From: Isoptericola chiayiensis
GTDB lineage: Bacteria > Actinomycetota > Actinomycetes > Actinomycetales > Cellulomonadaceae
DNA: 64,000 nt
Assembly: GCF_013149805.1 (NCBI RefSeq)
Contig: NZ_JABEZT010000002.1
Span: 248,001-312,000 of the forward strand
Direction: 5' to 3'
Below, piece after piece: positions 18,414 to 26,582 of this stretch; position 1 is the first letter of the stretch; every line of letters begins with the position of its first letter. The position numbers and the translations under genes are program-made. The notes under the pieces are model-generated. The model was not told the origin of the DNA and searched no databases. It worked only from the letters and a program-made list of their open reading frames with translations.

Positions 18414-19262
18414 TCAGCGCACCGAGGCGAGCCAGCGTGCCAGCACCGTGGCCAGGGCGACGGGAGCGTCGAGCTGGACGAGATGACCGGCGTCGGGCAC
18501 CACCGTCAAGCGGCTGCCCGGTATCGCCTCGGTCAGACGTCGTGCGCGGTCGACGGGGATCCAGGCGTCCTCGGCGCCCCACACGACGTGCACGGGCATC
18601 GCCAGGTCGCCGAGCAGCGGCTCGACCTGCGCGGTCCACCGCTCGTCGGCCTGGGCGACCTGCCGGTAGAAGGCGGCCCGACCCTGCTCGTCGAGCCACG
18701 GTGCCACCAGCGCCTCCAGGTCCTCCGCGCGCAGCGGTCGGTGGGCGGCTCCTCGCACGTACGCCTCCAGCGCACCCCGGTGCACCGCCGCGGGCAGGGC
18801 GGCGAACACGTCGGCGTGCTCACCGACCAGCGTGAAGAACGGTGAACCCCACGGTCGCAGCGCCACGACGTCGACCAGGCACAGCGACCGGTACCGCGCA
18901 CCGTGCAGCAGCGCCGCGCGCAGCGAGACCGCTCCGCCGTAGTCGTGGGCGACCACGTGCGGCTCCCAGCTCCCGGCCCCGCCCCGCAGGTCTGCCCAGT
19001 GCTGCAGCAGGTCCGCGAAGACCTCGCCCTGGACACCCAGGTGGACATCGTGCTCCCGATGCTGCGAGGAGGCGCCGTAGCCCGGCATGTCCCACAGGTG
19101 GACGGTGAAGTCCTCCGCCAGGGCACGGGCGTACGGCGCCCAGAGCCACGACGACCACGGCGTGCCGTGACAGAACACCAGGGGCGGTCCCTGACCGAAG
19201 GAGGTCCAGGCGACCTCCCGGCCGCGCCACGAGAACGAGCGCTCCAGCAGCGGTGCCGCCAT
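18414..19262 (-). CDS. Alpha/beta hydrolase
   Basis: A 282-residue alpha/beta-hydrolase fold protein. Visible are the oxyanion-hole segment VFCHGTPWSSWLW, the nucleophile elbow region VAHDYGGAVSLR (aspartate nucleophile as in haloalkane dehalogenases and epoxide hydrolases), and the late histidine in VVPDAGHLVQLDAP. The D-type nucleophile suggests dehalogenase or epoxide hydrolase chemistry rather than an esterase, but the substrate is unknown. Its ATG overlaps the stop of the KfrA-like gene upstream (TGATG), so the two are coupled. Confidence 0.82.
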   Translation of the reverse strand: MAAPLLERSFSWRGREVAWTSFGQGPPLVFCHGTPWSSWLWAPYARALAEDFTVHLWDMPGYGASSQHREHDVHLGVQGEVFADLLQHWADLRGGAGSWEPHVVAHDYGGAVSLRAALLHGARYRSLCLVDVVALRPWGSPFFTLVGEHADVFAALPAAVHRGALEAYVRGAAHRPLRAEDLEALVAPWLDEQGRAAFYRQVAQADERWTAQVEPLLGDLAMPVHVVWGAEDAWIPVDRARRLTEAIPGSRLTVVPDAGHLVQLDAPVALATVLARWLASVR

Positions 19263-20266
19263 CACGGCTCCGGCGTGCTCGAGAGCGTGGAGCGCAGCCC
19301 GGCCAGCTCGCCCTCGGCGCGGGCCCGCGCCGCAGCCTGCGCCGCGGCCTCCTGCGCCGTCTCCGACGCGCGGGCGCGGGCCTCGTCCCGTTCGTCGCGC
19401 AGCGTGATCAGCTCCTGGTCGCGACGTTCGGCCGCGGCACGGGCGCCGGCCAGCTCGGCGACGGCGGCCGCGCGCTCGTCCTGGCAGCCGCGCAGCTCGG
19501 TGCGCAGCGCCTCCAGCGCGGAGCGTGCCTCGTCCAGGGCCACCTGCCGGGCCTCGGCGTCGGCGCGGGCCGCCGCACGCTGCTCGGACGCCTCGGCTCG
19601 CGACTGCGTGGTGGCCGCGAGATCACGACGCAGCACGTCGGCCTCGGCGCGCACCTGCTGCAGGGCCTCGCGCAGCTCGTCGGCCTGACCGGCGGCGCGG
19701 CGGGCCAGTCCGTCCGCGCGGTCACGCTCAGCATCGGCCTGCTCCAGGCGCCCGGTCAGCAGCTGCACCTGCTGGGTCGCCTCCGCCAGGCGGTCGCGGT
19801 CGGCCTCGTGCTCGGCGACGGCGTCGTCGACCGCACGCGCGAGCCGGGCGGCGTCCTCGCGGGCTGCCTCCCGGTCGGCCCGGAGACCGGCGGACTCCTC
19901 GGCGTGCTCCTGCCGGGCGCGCCGAACGGCCTCGGCCCACAGCCCGGTCACTCCACGCTGCACGAGCAGCTCGACCGAGCGCGGCAGGTCGGGCAGCCGG
20001 GCGGCCTCCGCCTCGGCTGCGGCCCGCGCCGCACGCCAGGCCCTCAGGTGGCTGGTGGCGGTGGCGTTCGAGCAGCCGGCGCGCTCGCGCACGGTCGTGA
20101 CGGTGACGGGCTCGTCCTCGGCGAGCAGGGCGTCGGCCGCGGCGAACACCCGCTCGCGTGCGGTGGCCGGCCCGGCGGTGTCGTGTGGTTCGTGCTCGGC
20201 GGTCGGCGCCGACATGTCGCGATCTTCGCCGTCGAGTTCCGAGGATGGGGGAGTAGTCACCGTCAT
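19262..20266 (-). CDS. KfrA-like DNA-binding coiled-coil protein
   Basis: A 334-residue protein with a KfrA N-terminal DNA-binding domain (about 35-85; ARERVFAAADALLAEDEP, then VTTVRERAGCSNATATSHLR). A long Ala/Glu/Arg coiled coil follows, from about 110 to the end. KfrA proteins are best known from plasmids, where they autoregulate and aid partition. A TAGTTT box (20278-20273) lies six bases before the ATG. A hairpin at 20306-20328 could be its operator. It sits between an integrase and a hydrolase, suggesting an acquired module. Confidence 0.8.
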   Translation of the reverse strand: MTVTTPPSSELDGEDRDMSAPTAEHEPHDTAGPATARERVFAAADALLAEDEPVTVTTVRERAGCSNATATSHLRAWRAARAAAEAEAARLPDLPRSVELLVQRGVTGLWAEAVRRARQEHAEESAGLRADREAAREDAARLARAVDDAVAEHEADRDRLAEATQQVQLLTGRLEQADAERDRADGLARRAAGQADELREALQQVRAEADVLRRDLAATTQSRAEASEQRAAARADAEARQVALDEARSALEALRTELRGCQDERAAAVAELAGARAAAERRDQELITLRDERDEARARASETAQEAAAQAAARARAEGELAGLRSTLSSTPEP

Positions 20267-20305
20267 CGCGCCAAACTACGACTACTCCGGCCTTCGAACC
20301 ACCGA

Positions 20306-20328
20306 CACCCGCTTTTCCAAAGCGGGTG
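20306..20328. terminator. 10-bp hairpin between integrase and KfrA-like gene
   Basis: CACCCGCTTT and AAAGCGGGTG are perfect complements around a 3-base loop. It lies 44 bases after the integrase stop and 40 bases before the KfrA-like start. It may be the integrase terminator or an operator for the autoregulating KfrA-like protein. Confidence 0.55.
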
Positions 20329-20372
20329 CGCATCGACGACGCTGCGCTGCAGAGAGGAAGCGTCAGCGCAGG

Positions 20373-21830
20373 TCAGTGGGCTGCGCGAGCGCTCAGGACG
20401 GCGACGCCGGACGGCGCGTGCATGCCCTCGGTGAGCACATCGTGAGCAGCGCCTGTCGGGTCCTGCGCGGTGAACTGCGCGGACATCGACTCGCCCAGCC
20501 GGTCGAGGTCGTCCTCGAACAGTCCGGCGTAGGTACGCAGGGTCAGCAGCGGCGACTCGTGCCCGAGCATGCGCTGGACGGCCTTGACCGTGGCGCCGCC
20601 GGCGATGGCCAGCGACGCGGCGGTGTGGCGCAGGTCGTGCAGGGTCAGCGTGGCGAAGTCCTCGGCGCCGGCTCGCAGCGTCACGCGGGCCACGGCCGCC
20701 AGGCGCCGGGTGCGCGCGGTCTTCTGCCCGCGGGTCATCGCCTCGCGGCGTGTGCGGTCGACGCTCACCAGCACGTCCCAGGTGGCCGCGTCGACCACGC
20801 CGGTGGGGTCCAGGCCGTGCTCGGCCTGGGTCCGGTGCACCGCGGACAGGGTCGTGGTGTCGAGGACCCCGGTCACGGGGACGCCGAGCAGGTCCTGCAG
20901 GGTGGCCACCGCGGTGCCGGCCGCCAGCACCGCGGGGCGGAAGGCGTACCGGTCGAACGACTCGCGGCGCAACGGACCGCCGTCGCGCCCCGTGAACAGC
21001 AACGCCGCGGCGTCGTTGCCGGTGAGCAGTGCGGTGAGCCCGGGTTCGAGCACGCGCGGCAGCGGGACCTCACGGCGGGCGTGGGTCTTGGTGTCCCCGA
21101 GCAGCAGCCGGCCGTCGTCGAGCCGGGTGTAGGCCCGCGCGACCGTGATGCGGCGCCGCAGCAGGTCGACGTCGCCGACCCGCAGGGCCGACACCTCGCC
21201 CCAGCGCAGTCCGGTGAGACCGGCCAGCAGCACCAGGGTGGCGCTCTGGGAGGACGAGATCGCGTCGGTGACCCGGCGCAGCTGTTCGTGGGACAGGTAG
21301 CGGTGCGGCTTGGTCTTCGGAGCCCGGGGCATCGAGGGCACGCGTCCCGAGGGCGTGCGCGCCGGGTTCGTGGTCAGCCGCCGGGCGTCCACGGCGGCGT
21401 CGAGCAGCGCCACCAGCAGGCGCACGGCGTCACGGCGCCGCGCCGGAGAGGCGGCTCCCGTGCCACCCGGCGGGCGCATCTCGACCGCCCAGCGGGTGAC
21501 GTCGTCGTGGGCGACGCGACGCAACGGGGTCCCGCCGAAGGTCGGGGCGACCAGCGAGCGGAACCGTTCGCGCTCGGACTCCAGGGTCCGGGGCGCCCGG
21601 TCGGCGCGCGCGGACTGCCAGGCGTCGAACCATGCCGCCACGGTGAGATCGCCGGCACGCGGGTCGATCCACTCGCCGCGCTTGCCGGCCTCCTCCGCCC
21701 GGCGCGCCTCGGCCAGCGCGTCGCGACGGGCGCGGAACGCCCGGGTGCTGCGCAGCCGGCCGTCCACGCGGAACCGCCCCACGTACGACGTCGTCCCTGC
21801 GGCCGAGGCGCGCTTCTCCGTGTAGGCCAT
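20373..21830 (-). CDS. Tyrosine integrase with an inserted peptidoglycan-binding-like domain
   Basis: A 485-residue phage-type tyrosine recombinase: AP2-like N-terminus (about 15-60), SAM-like core-binding domain (62-160) and catalytic domain. Catalytic residues visible are R209 (GLRWGE), K248 (DTKTH), H398/R401 (LHDLRH), H424 (LGHES) and Y434 (RTYAGLF). Between strand FRPAVLAAG (~305) and DFATLTLHDLRH is an extra ~85 residues. About residues 306-357 of this read as a PG_binding_1 repeat (LQDLLGVPVTGVLD ... QAEHGLDPTGVVDAATW). TAGGGT six bases before the ATG marks the start. Confidence 0.88.
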   Translation of the reverse strand: MAYTEKRASAAGTTSYVGRFRVDGRLRSTRAFRARRDALAEARRAEEAGKRGEWIDPRAGDLTVAAWFDAWQSARADRAPRTLESERERFRSLVAPTFGGTPLRRVAHDDVTRWAVEMRPPGGTGAASPARRRDAVRLLVALLDAAVDARRLTTNPARTPSGRVPSMPRAPKTKPHRYLSHEQLRRVTDAISSSQSATLVLLAGLTGLRWGEVSALRVGDVDLLRRRITVARAYTRLDDGRLLLGDTKTHARREVPLPRVLEPGLTALLTGNDAAALLFTGRDGGPLRRESFDRYAFRPAVLAAGTAVATLQDLLGVPVTGVLDTTTLSAVHRTQAEHGLDPTGVVDAATWDVLVSVDRTRREAMTRGQKTARTRRLAAVARVTLRAGAEDFATLTLHDLRHTAASLAIAGGATVKAVQRMLGHESPLLTLRTYAGLFEDDLDRLGESMSAQFTAQDPTGAAHDVLTEGMHAPSGVAVLSARAAH

Positions 21831-21836
21831 GGCCGG

Positions 21837-21842
21837 ACCCTA
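21837..21842 (-). promoter_or_regulatory. Leaderless-type -10 box (TAGGGT) of the integrase
   Basis: TAGGGT on the minus strand lies six bases before the integrase ATG, supporting that start and a leaderless message. Confidence 0.5.
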
Positions 21843-21904
21843 GCGGGCGATGCCGACAGCGATCAGCCGGTGACCTGCGGCGACGCCGGCGACCACCGGA
21901 GCGG

Positions 21905-22441
21905 TCAGTCCCCGACGGTGCCGTCGATCGCCTCGCGCAGCAGGTCGGCGTGGCCCAGGTGTCGGGCGTACTCCTCGAGCAGGTGCAGCAGGATCCAACG
22001 CAGCGAGGTCGGGCCGTCCTCGTCGGCCGGGTCGACCGCGAGCGCGTCGAGGTCGTCGGCGTCGGCCACGATCCGCTCGGTCACGCGCTGCGACTCGTCC
22101 AGCCAGGCGAAGAGCTGTGCGGGGGAGTCGGCGTCGGCGGTGGTGAACGTCCAGTCCTCGTCGTCCGCCTGCTGCCACTGCTGGAGCCACGACGGCGCCT
22201 CGACGCCACCGGCGAACGTCAGGTTGACCCAGCCCGCCTCGACGACGGCCAGATGCTTGAGCAGCCCGCCGAGCGAGAGGTCGCTCGGGGCGTGGCGGAA
22301 GGCCAGCTGCGCGGCGTCGAGGCCGGTGGCCTTCCAGCGCAGCGTGTCGCGCTGGAAGGCGAGGAAGCTCAGGAGCATCTGTTTCTCGCCGCCGACCAGG
22401 GGCGAGAACCGGCGGTCCGCCGGGTCGCTGATCGTCGTCAT
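21905..22441 (-). CDS. DinB/DUF664 family protein
   Basis: A 178-residue four-helix DinB-like protein, a family that in actinobacteria includes mycothiol-dependent enzymes. Candidate metal ligands are the histidines in LLKHLAVVEAGW and EEYARHLGHADLLREAIDG, the usual positions in this fold. ATG at 22441 is used because TACCGT (22453-22448) stands six bases upstream. No substrate can be inferred. It lies directly upstream of the integrase in the same direction but has its own promoter-like box, as does the integrase. Confidence 0.85.
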   Translation of the reverse strand: MTTISDPADRRFSPLVGGEKQMLLSFLAFQRDTLRWKATGLDAAQLAFRHAPSDLSLGGLLKHLAVVEAGWVNLTFAGGVEAPSWLQQWQQADDEDWTFTTADADSPAQLFAWLDESQRVTERIVADADDLDALAVDPADEDGPTSLRWILLHLLEEYARHLGHADLLREAIDGTVGD

Positions 22442-22479
22442 GGCCCGACGGTAGCGGCCCGGTGCCCGGCCGGGAAGCC

Positions 22480-22965
22480 TCAGGACCGGGCGGGCTGCGC
22501 CAGCCGCCTCGTGAGGAACACGCTGTTGGGGTCCGGTCCGTAGGCGGCGAACGGCGCGCACTCGACGAAGCCGGCGCGGGCGTACAGGCGCCGCGCCGGC
22601 GCGAAGAAGTCCTCGGCCCCGGTCTCCAGGCTGAGGCGGGCGTACCCGCGTGCTGCCGCGACGGCCGTCAGGTGTGCCAGCAGCCCGGTGGCCACGCCGC
22701 GGCCGCGGGCCTCGCGCGCGGTCCGCATGGACTTGAGCTCACCGTGCCCGCCGACACCGGGCTCCAGCTCGCTGAGCGCACCGCACCCGAGCAGCGTGCC
22801 GTCGTCGTCCCGGGCCGTGACGAACGTGATGTGCTCGGCCGCGAGCGCCGCCGCGTCGAGGGCGTGGACGGACTCGGGCGGGCTGGTGGCGCGCATCTCG
22901 TCGAGGTGCTCGCCGAGCAGGGTGAGCACGTCGGCGCGGGTGGGGGAGTCGGTCAGGATGTCCAC
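22480..22965 (-). CDS. GNAT family N-acetyltransferase
   Basis: A 161-residue acetyltransferase with the acetyl-CoA loop in MRTAREARGRGVATGLLAHL (about 80-100), preceded by LLGCGALSELEP and followed by the terminal LYARAGFVECAPF. The substrate is unknown. The GTG start has CAGGAT six bases upstream, a weak version of the leaderless box. It is divergent from the RsbQ-like gene, with 85 bases between the starts. Confidence 0.85.
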   Translation of the reverse strand: MDILTDSPTRADVLTLLGEHLDEMRATSPPESVHALDAAALAAEHITFVTARDDDGTLLGCGALSELEPGVGGHGELKSMRTAREARGRGVATGLLAHLTAVAAARGYARLSLETGAEDFFAPARRLYARAGFVECAPFAAYGPDPNSVFLTRRLAQPARS

Positions 22966-23038
22966 GGGTCCATCCTGCCTGGTGCGCGGCGGTCCGTACC
23001 GGCGAGGTTCACCCGTGCACGGGGTGCGGATGGCGCTC

Positions 23039-23044
23039 TAGGGT
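23039..23044 (+). promoter_or_regulatory. Leaderless-type -10 box (TAGGGT) of the rsbQ-like gene
   Basis: TAGGGT lies six bases before GTG 23051, setting the start of the two-gene RsbQ-RsbP-like operon. Confidence 0.5.
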
Positions 23045-23050
23045 GAACGC

Positions 23051-23872
23051 GTGAGTCCTCGCGAGCGGCACCACGTGCGGGTCCTCGGGCGTGCCGGTGG
23101 CCCGACGCTGGTGCTCGCGCACGGGCTGGGCTGCGACCAGGCGATGTGGCACCGGGTGGTGCCGTTGCTGGTGGACCGGTACCAGTTGGTGCTGTTCGAC
23201 CATGCGGGGTCGGGGTCGGCGCACCCGGGGGCGTTCGACCCGTCGCGGCACGCCGCCCTGGAGGGGTACGCGCAGGACGTGGTCGAGCTGCTCGAGGACC
23301 TGGCGCTGGGGCCGGTGGTGCTGGTGGGGCACTCGGTCAGCGCGACGATCGTGCTGCTGGTGGCGGCCGAGCGGCCGGATCTGGTCGACCGGCTGGTGCT
23401 GGTGGGGCCGAGTCCGCGGTACATCGACACCGACGACTACGTCGGCGGGTTCAGCGCGGCGGAGATCGACGAGCTGCTGGCCACGATGGAGTCGAACCAT
23501 CTGGGCTGGTCGAGGGCGATGGCTCCGGTGATCGTGGGGAACCCGGAGCGTCCCGAGCTGGGTGAGGAGCTGACGGCGTCGTTCGTGCGCACCGATCCGC
23601 GGGCGATGCGGGCGTTCGCGCGGGCGACGTTCCTGTCGGACAACCGGGCCGACCTGGCGCGGGTGCGCAAACCGAGCCTGGTGGTGCAGTGCCGTGAGGA
23701 CGCGATCGCGCCGTTGGCGGTTGGCCGGTACGTGCACGCCCACCTGGCGCGTTCGTCGTTCGTGCTGCTCGATGCCGTGGGGCACTGTCCGCAGCTGAGC
23801 GCGCCGGCGGCGCTGGTGGCGGCGGTCGACGACTTCCTCAGTCCGGCACGGTTGTCGCCGGCGGGTTCGTGA
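23051..23872 (+). CDS. RsbQ/KAI2-type alpha/beta hydrolase
   Basis: A 273-residue hydrolase of the RsbQ-D14-KAI2 group: LVLAHGLGCDQAMWHRVVP (oxyanion region), the serine elbow VLVGHSVSATI, the aspartate in VVQCREDAIAPL and the histidine in DAVGHCPQLSAP. In Bacillus subtilis RsbQ activates the PAS-PP2C phosphatase RsbP in the energy-stress branch of the SigB pathway, probably by handling a small hydrophobic ligand. The next gene here is just such a phosphatase and overlaps it by four bases (GTGA), which strongly supports this role. Confidence 0.85.
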   Translation: MSPRERHHVRVLGRAGGPTLVLAHGLGCDQAMWHRVVPLLVDRYQLVLFDHAGSGSAHPGAFDPSRHAALEGYAQDVVELLEDLALGPVVLVGHSVSATIVLLVAAERPDLVDRLVLVGPSPRYIDTDDYVGGFSAAEIDELLATMESNHLGWSRAMAPVIVGNPERPELGEELTASFVRTDPRAMRAFARATFLSDNRADLARVRKPSLVVQCREDAIAPLAVGRYVHAHLARSSFVLLDAVGHCPQLSAPAALVAAVDDFLSPARLSPAGS

Positions 23873-25317
23873 GCGGGGACGCTTGGGAGCGAGCCCCGTT
23901 GGGGTTGCTGCGCCTCGACGCGGACGGGTACGTCGTGGCGGCCAACGAGACGTTCGTGGGATGGCAGCCGCGGTGCGCCGGGTCGCAGTCGCCCGCAGAG
24001 GTACCGGGACGGCGCATCGGTGACCTGCTGACGGTGGGCGGGCGGATCTACTGGGACACGCACGTGGCACCGGCCCTGGCGCTGGCCGGGTCGGTCGAGG
24101 CGGTGGCGCTCGAGGTGCGCACGGTGGAGGGCCCGCTGCCGGTGCTGCTGACCGCCGCCACCGACACCGCGGACGGCACGGCGGCGGGCACCGTGCACGT
24201 GGCGTTGCTCGCGGTGCGCGAGCGCGCCGAGTTCCACCAGGAGCTGGTGCGGGCACGGCTGGCGGCCGAACGGTGGGCAGACCGGCTGCACTGGCTGCAG
24301 GACGCCACGGCGGGGTTGTCCCGCGCGGCCGGCACGGCGCAGGTGCGCCGGGCGCTGGTCGACGCGTTGAGCCGCCATCCGGCGGTCGCCGAGGTGCGGT
24401 TGTCGCACCCGGGGGACACGGCCCGCGCGACGGTGCGGCGCACGGGCGCGAGCACGTTCGAGGTGGGCGTGGCCGGCGCCGCGGGATCTCACGGCGTGCT
24501 GAGGGTGCGGGTGCACGACCGTCCCGGCGACCTGCCGGTGGACGTCGACGCCCTGGACGTCATCGCCCAGCAGGGTGGGGTCGCCCTGGACCGCGCCCGG
24601 ATGCACGAGCAGAGCGCGTCGGTCGCCCACGAGCTGCAGCACGCGATGCTCACCGTGGACCTGCCGCGCCACCCCGGGTTGCGGCTCACGGCGCACTACC
24701 GGCCCGCGGAGCAGGGCCTGGAGGTCGGTGGCGACTGGTACGACGCGTTTTGGCTGAAACCCACCCGGTTGGCCGTCGTCGTCGGGGACGTGGTGGGCCA
24801 CGGGCTGCAGGCCGCGACCGCCATGGGCCAGCTGCGCACGGCCGTGCGGGCGCTCGCGGTGCCGGGACGGGGCCCCGCGGCGGTGGTCGACCTGGTCCAC
24901 GGGTTCGTCGTGGACCGGCACGTCGGCTTCGGCTCGACGCTCGTCTACGGCGAGCTGGACCTGGCGACGTCCCGGTTCACGTTCGCGTGCGCCGGGCACC
25001 TGCCGCCGCTGCACGTGCAGGCCCTCGGCGGCTGCGCCTACTGCTGGCAGGGCCGCTCGACGCCCCTGGGGGTCCCCGCGCCGGTGGTGCGGGCGCAGGG
25101 GACGATCGACCTGGACGCGGGGGACACGGTCGTGCTGTTCACCGACGGGGTGGTCGAGCGGCGCGACCAGTCGCTGCCCGAGGGTCTCAACGCGCTGGCC
25201 TCGGCCGCCGTGGCGCACACGGCCTCGCCGTCCTGGGGGGCGCGGCTGGTGGCGTCCGACGGTGACGCCCGTGACGACGCCTGCGTCCTGGCCGTCACGT
25301 GGCGTCCTGTGCGGTGA
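23869..25317 (+). CDS. PAS-PP2C (SpoIIE-type) phosphatase, RsbP-like
   Basis: A 482-residue protein with an N-terminal PAS-like domain (about 8-120; LGLLRLDADGYVVAANETF), a coiled-coil linker near 125-150, and a GAF-remnant-like region. The C-terminal PP2C/SpoIIE domain covers about 260-480. Metal-binding motifs EVGGDWYDAF, VVGDVVGHGLQAA and VVLFTDGVVERR are intact. It should dephosphorylate an anti-anti-sigma factor. It is coupled to the RsbQ-like hydrolase upstream. No sigma factor or anti-sigma gene lies nearby, so the target must be encoded elsewhere. Confidence 0.87.
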   Translation: MSGDAWERAPLGLLRLDADGYVVAANETFVGWQPRCAGSQSPAEVPGRRIGDLLTVGGRIYWDTHVAPALALAGSVEAVALEVRTVEGPLPVLLTAATDTADGTAAGTVHVALLAVRERAEFHQELVRARLAAERWADRLHWLQDATAGLSRAAGTAQVRRALVDALSRHPAVAEVRLSHPGDTARATVRRTGASTFEVGVAGAAGSHGVLRVRVHDRPGDLPVDVDALDVIAQQGGVALDRARMHEQSASVAHELQHAMLTVDLPRHPGLRLTAHYRPAEQGLEVGGDWYDAFWLKPTRLAVVVGDVVGHGLQAATAMGQLRTAVRALAVPGRGPAAVVDLVHGFVVDRHVGFGSTLVYGELDLATSRFTFACAGHLPPLHVQALGGCAYCWQGRSTPLGVPAPVVRAQGTIDLDAGDTVVLFTDGVVERRDQSLPEGLNALASAAVAHTASPSWGARLVASDGDARDDACVLAVTWRPVR

Positions 25318-25322
25318 CCGGC

Positions 25323-26114
25323 TCAGGGGGCGTGCACGGTGGGGTCGTCGCGCAGCACGTCCAGCAGCAGCGGCTCGATGGCGTCCGGGTTCTCCAGGGT
25401 GGGCAGGTGACCGGCCCAGTCCAGGTCGAGGCGTTCTGCCCCGGGCACGGCGGCGACGAGGTCGTCGGCGGCGGCCCGGCAGTGGGCGAGGTCGTGAGCA
25501 CCGGTGACCACGAGCGTGGGCACGTGGATGGCGCTCGGGTCGACGGGGACGGGCCGGGGCGTCGCGGGTGGGGCGCCCCGGGTGGTGGCGTCCGCCTCGG
25601 CGGCGAGCTGGGTGTGCAGGATCTCGCGCTGCATGTCGGCGACGAGGTCGCGGGTGGCGTCGTCGGCGGCGGGTCCCAGCCACGTGGCGACGTTCAGCGC
25701 GACCGCCGCCTCGACGTCGCCGGCGGCGAGCAGTGCCTCCTCGCGGGCCGCGAAGGCGCGCAGGTCCTCACCCGGCGTGCTGGCGGCGACGTCGGGGGAG
25801 ATGAGCACGAGCTCGCGCACCCGTCCCGGATGCCGAGCCGTCAGCTCGCAGGCGACGCGCGCGCCCAGGCTGTTGCCCACTACGACGGCGTCGGTGAACT
25901 GGGCGGCGTCCATCGTCTCGGCGACGTCGTCGGCGTCGACGTAGTCCTCGGCCGGCAGCGGGGACTGCCCGTACCCGCGCAGGTCGGCGCGCAGCACGCG
26001 GAACGTCTGGGTCAGGCCGGCCATGATCGGGTCCCACATGCGCCGGTCGGCGACGCCGGCGTGCAGCAGGACGACGGCGGGCCCGGATCCGGTCACGTCG
26101 TGGGCGAGGATCAT
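25323..26114 (-). CDS. Alpha/beta hydrolase
   Basis: A 263-residue alpha/beta hydrolase: VVLLHAGVADRRMWDPIM, the serine elbow VVVGNSLGARVACELTA (GNSLG in place of GHSLG), ELVLISPDVA, VTGAHDLAHCR with the acid, and DWAGHLPTLENP with the histidine. The substrate is unknown. TAGCGT (26126-26121) lies six bases before the ATG. Its 3' end faces the phosphatase gene with only five bases between stops. Confidence 0.83.
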   Translation of the reverse strand: MILAHDVTGSGPAVVLLHAGVADRRMWDPIMAGLTQTFRVLRADLRGYGQSPLPAEDYVDADDVAETMDAAQFTDAVVVGNSLGARVACELTARHPGRVRELVLISPDVAASTPGEDLRAFAAREEALLAAGDVEAAVALNVATWLGPAADDATRDLVADMQREILHTQLAAEADATTRGAPPATPRPVPVDPSAIHVPTLVVTGAHDLAHCRAAADDLVAAVPGAERLDLDWAGHLPTLENPDAIEPLLLDVLRDDPTVHAP

Positions 26115-26236
26115 GAGCCCACGCTAGGAGCGCCGCGCCGTCGTCGCACCCGCTGGCTCGGTCGCACGACCGCCGTCCCGCCCCCCGCGTCGCCGGCACG
26201 CGAGCAGGCCGTGTCCGCAGGAGCAGCGGTGGCACG

Positions 26237-26572
26237 ATGACTTTCGTGACGATTTCGCTGCAGCTCGCCCAGGTCAACGTCGCCCAGTTGCGGGCCCCGC
26301 TGGACAGTGTCGAGCTGGCGGACTTCGTGGCGAACCTCGACCCGGTCAACGCCCTGGCCGACGCCGCGGACGGGTTCGTGTGGCGGCTGCAGTCCGCGTA
26401 CGCGGCCTGCTGGTGGGTGCCGGCCGGGCACCTGCCCGACGTCGCCGAGGCCGAGGACCGGGTGCTGCATGTGCGGACCCACGGCCCGAGCTCGCACGCG
26501 TTCACGCTGCAGCGTCCGTTCACGGCCGCCGGTGAACCGGCCGGGCCGGCCCGTGCCGGGGCCTGCTCGTAG
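26237..26572 (+). pseudogene. DUF3291 protein with internal in-frame deletion
   Basis: The N-terminal half (LAQVNVAQLRAPLDSVELAD ... DPVNALADAADGFVWRLQ) and the C-terminal part (CWWVPAGHLPDVAEAEDRV ... HAFTLQRPF) both match DUF3291. The roughly 50 residues that normally join them, including the IRAFDD and VNLSVWES region, are absent; the join is at about residues 52-57 (near base 26,395-26,405). The remnant is 111 residues against a usual ~150 and stays in frame. It is probably non-functional, but a shortened functional protein cannot be excluded. Confidence 0.65.
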
Positions 26573-26582
26573 CCTGGGGCGC

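Noticed and set aside
20291-20300. GGTTCGAA on the minus strand resembling a tRNA T-arm, a possible attachment site near the integrase
   Set aside because: The flanking bases cannot form the 5-bp T stem, and no acceptor or anticodon arm is present.
18414-21905. Complete integrated mobile element around the integrase
   Set aside because: No flanking direct repeats, tRNA gene, excisionase or relaxase was seen; only the integrase and KfrA-like genes suggest transfer.
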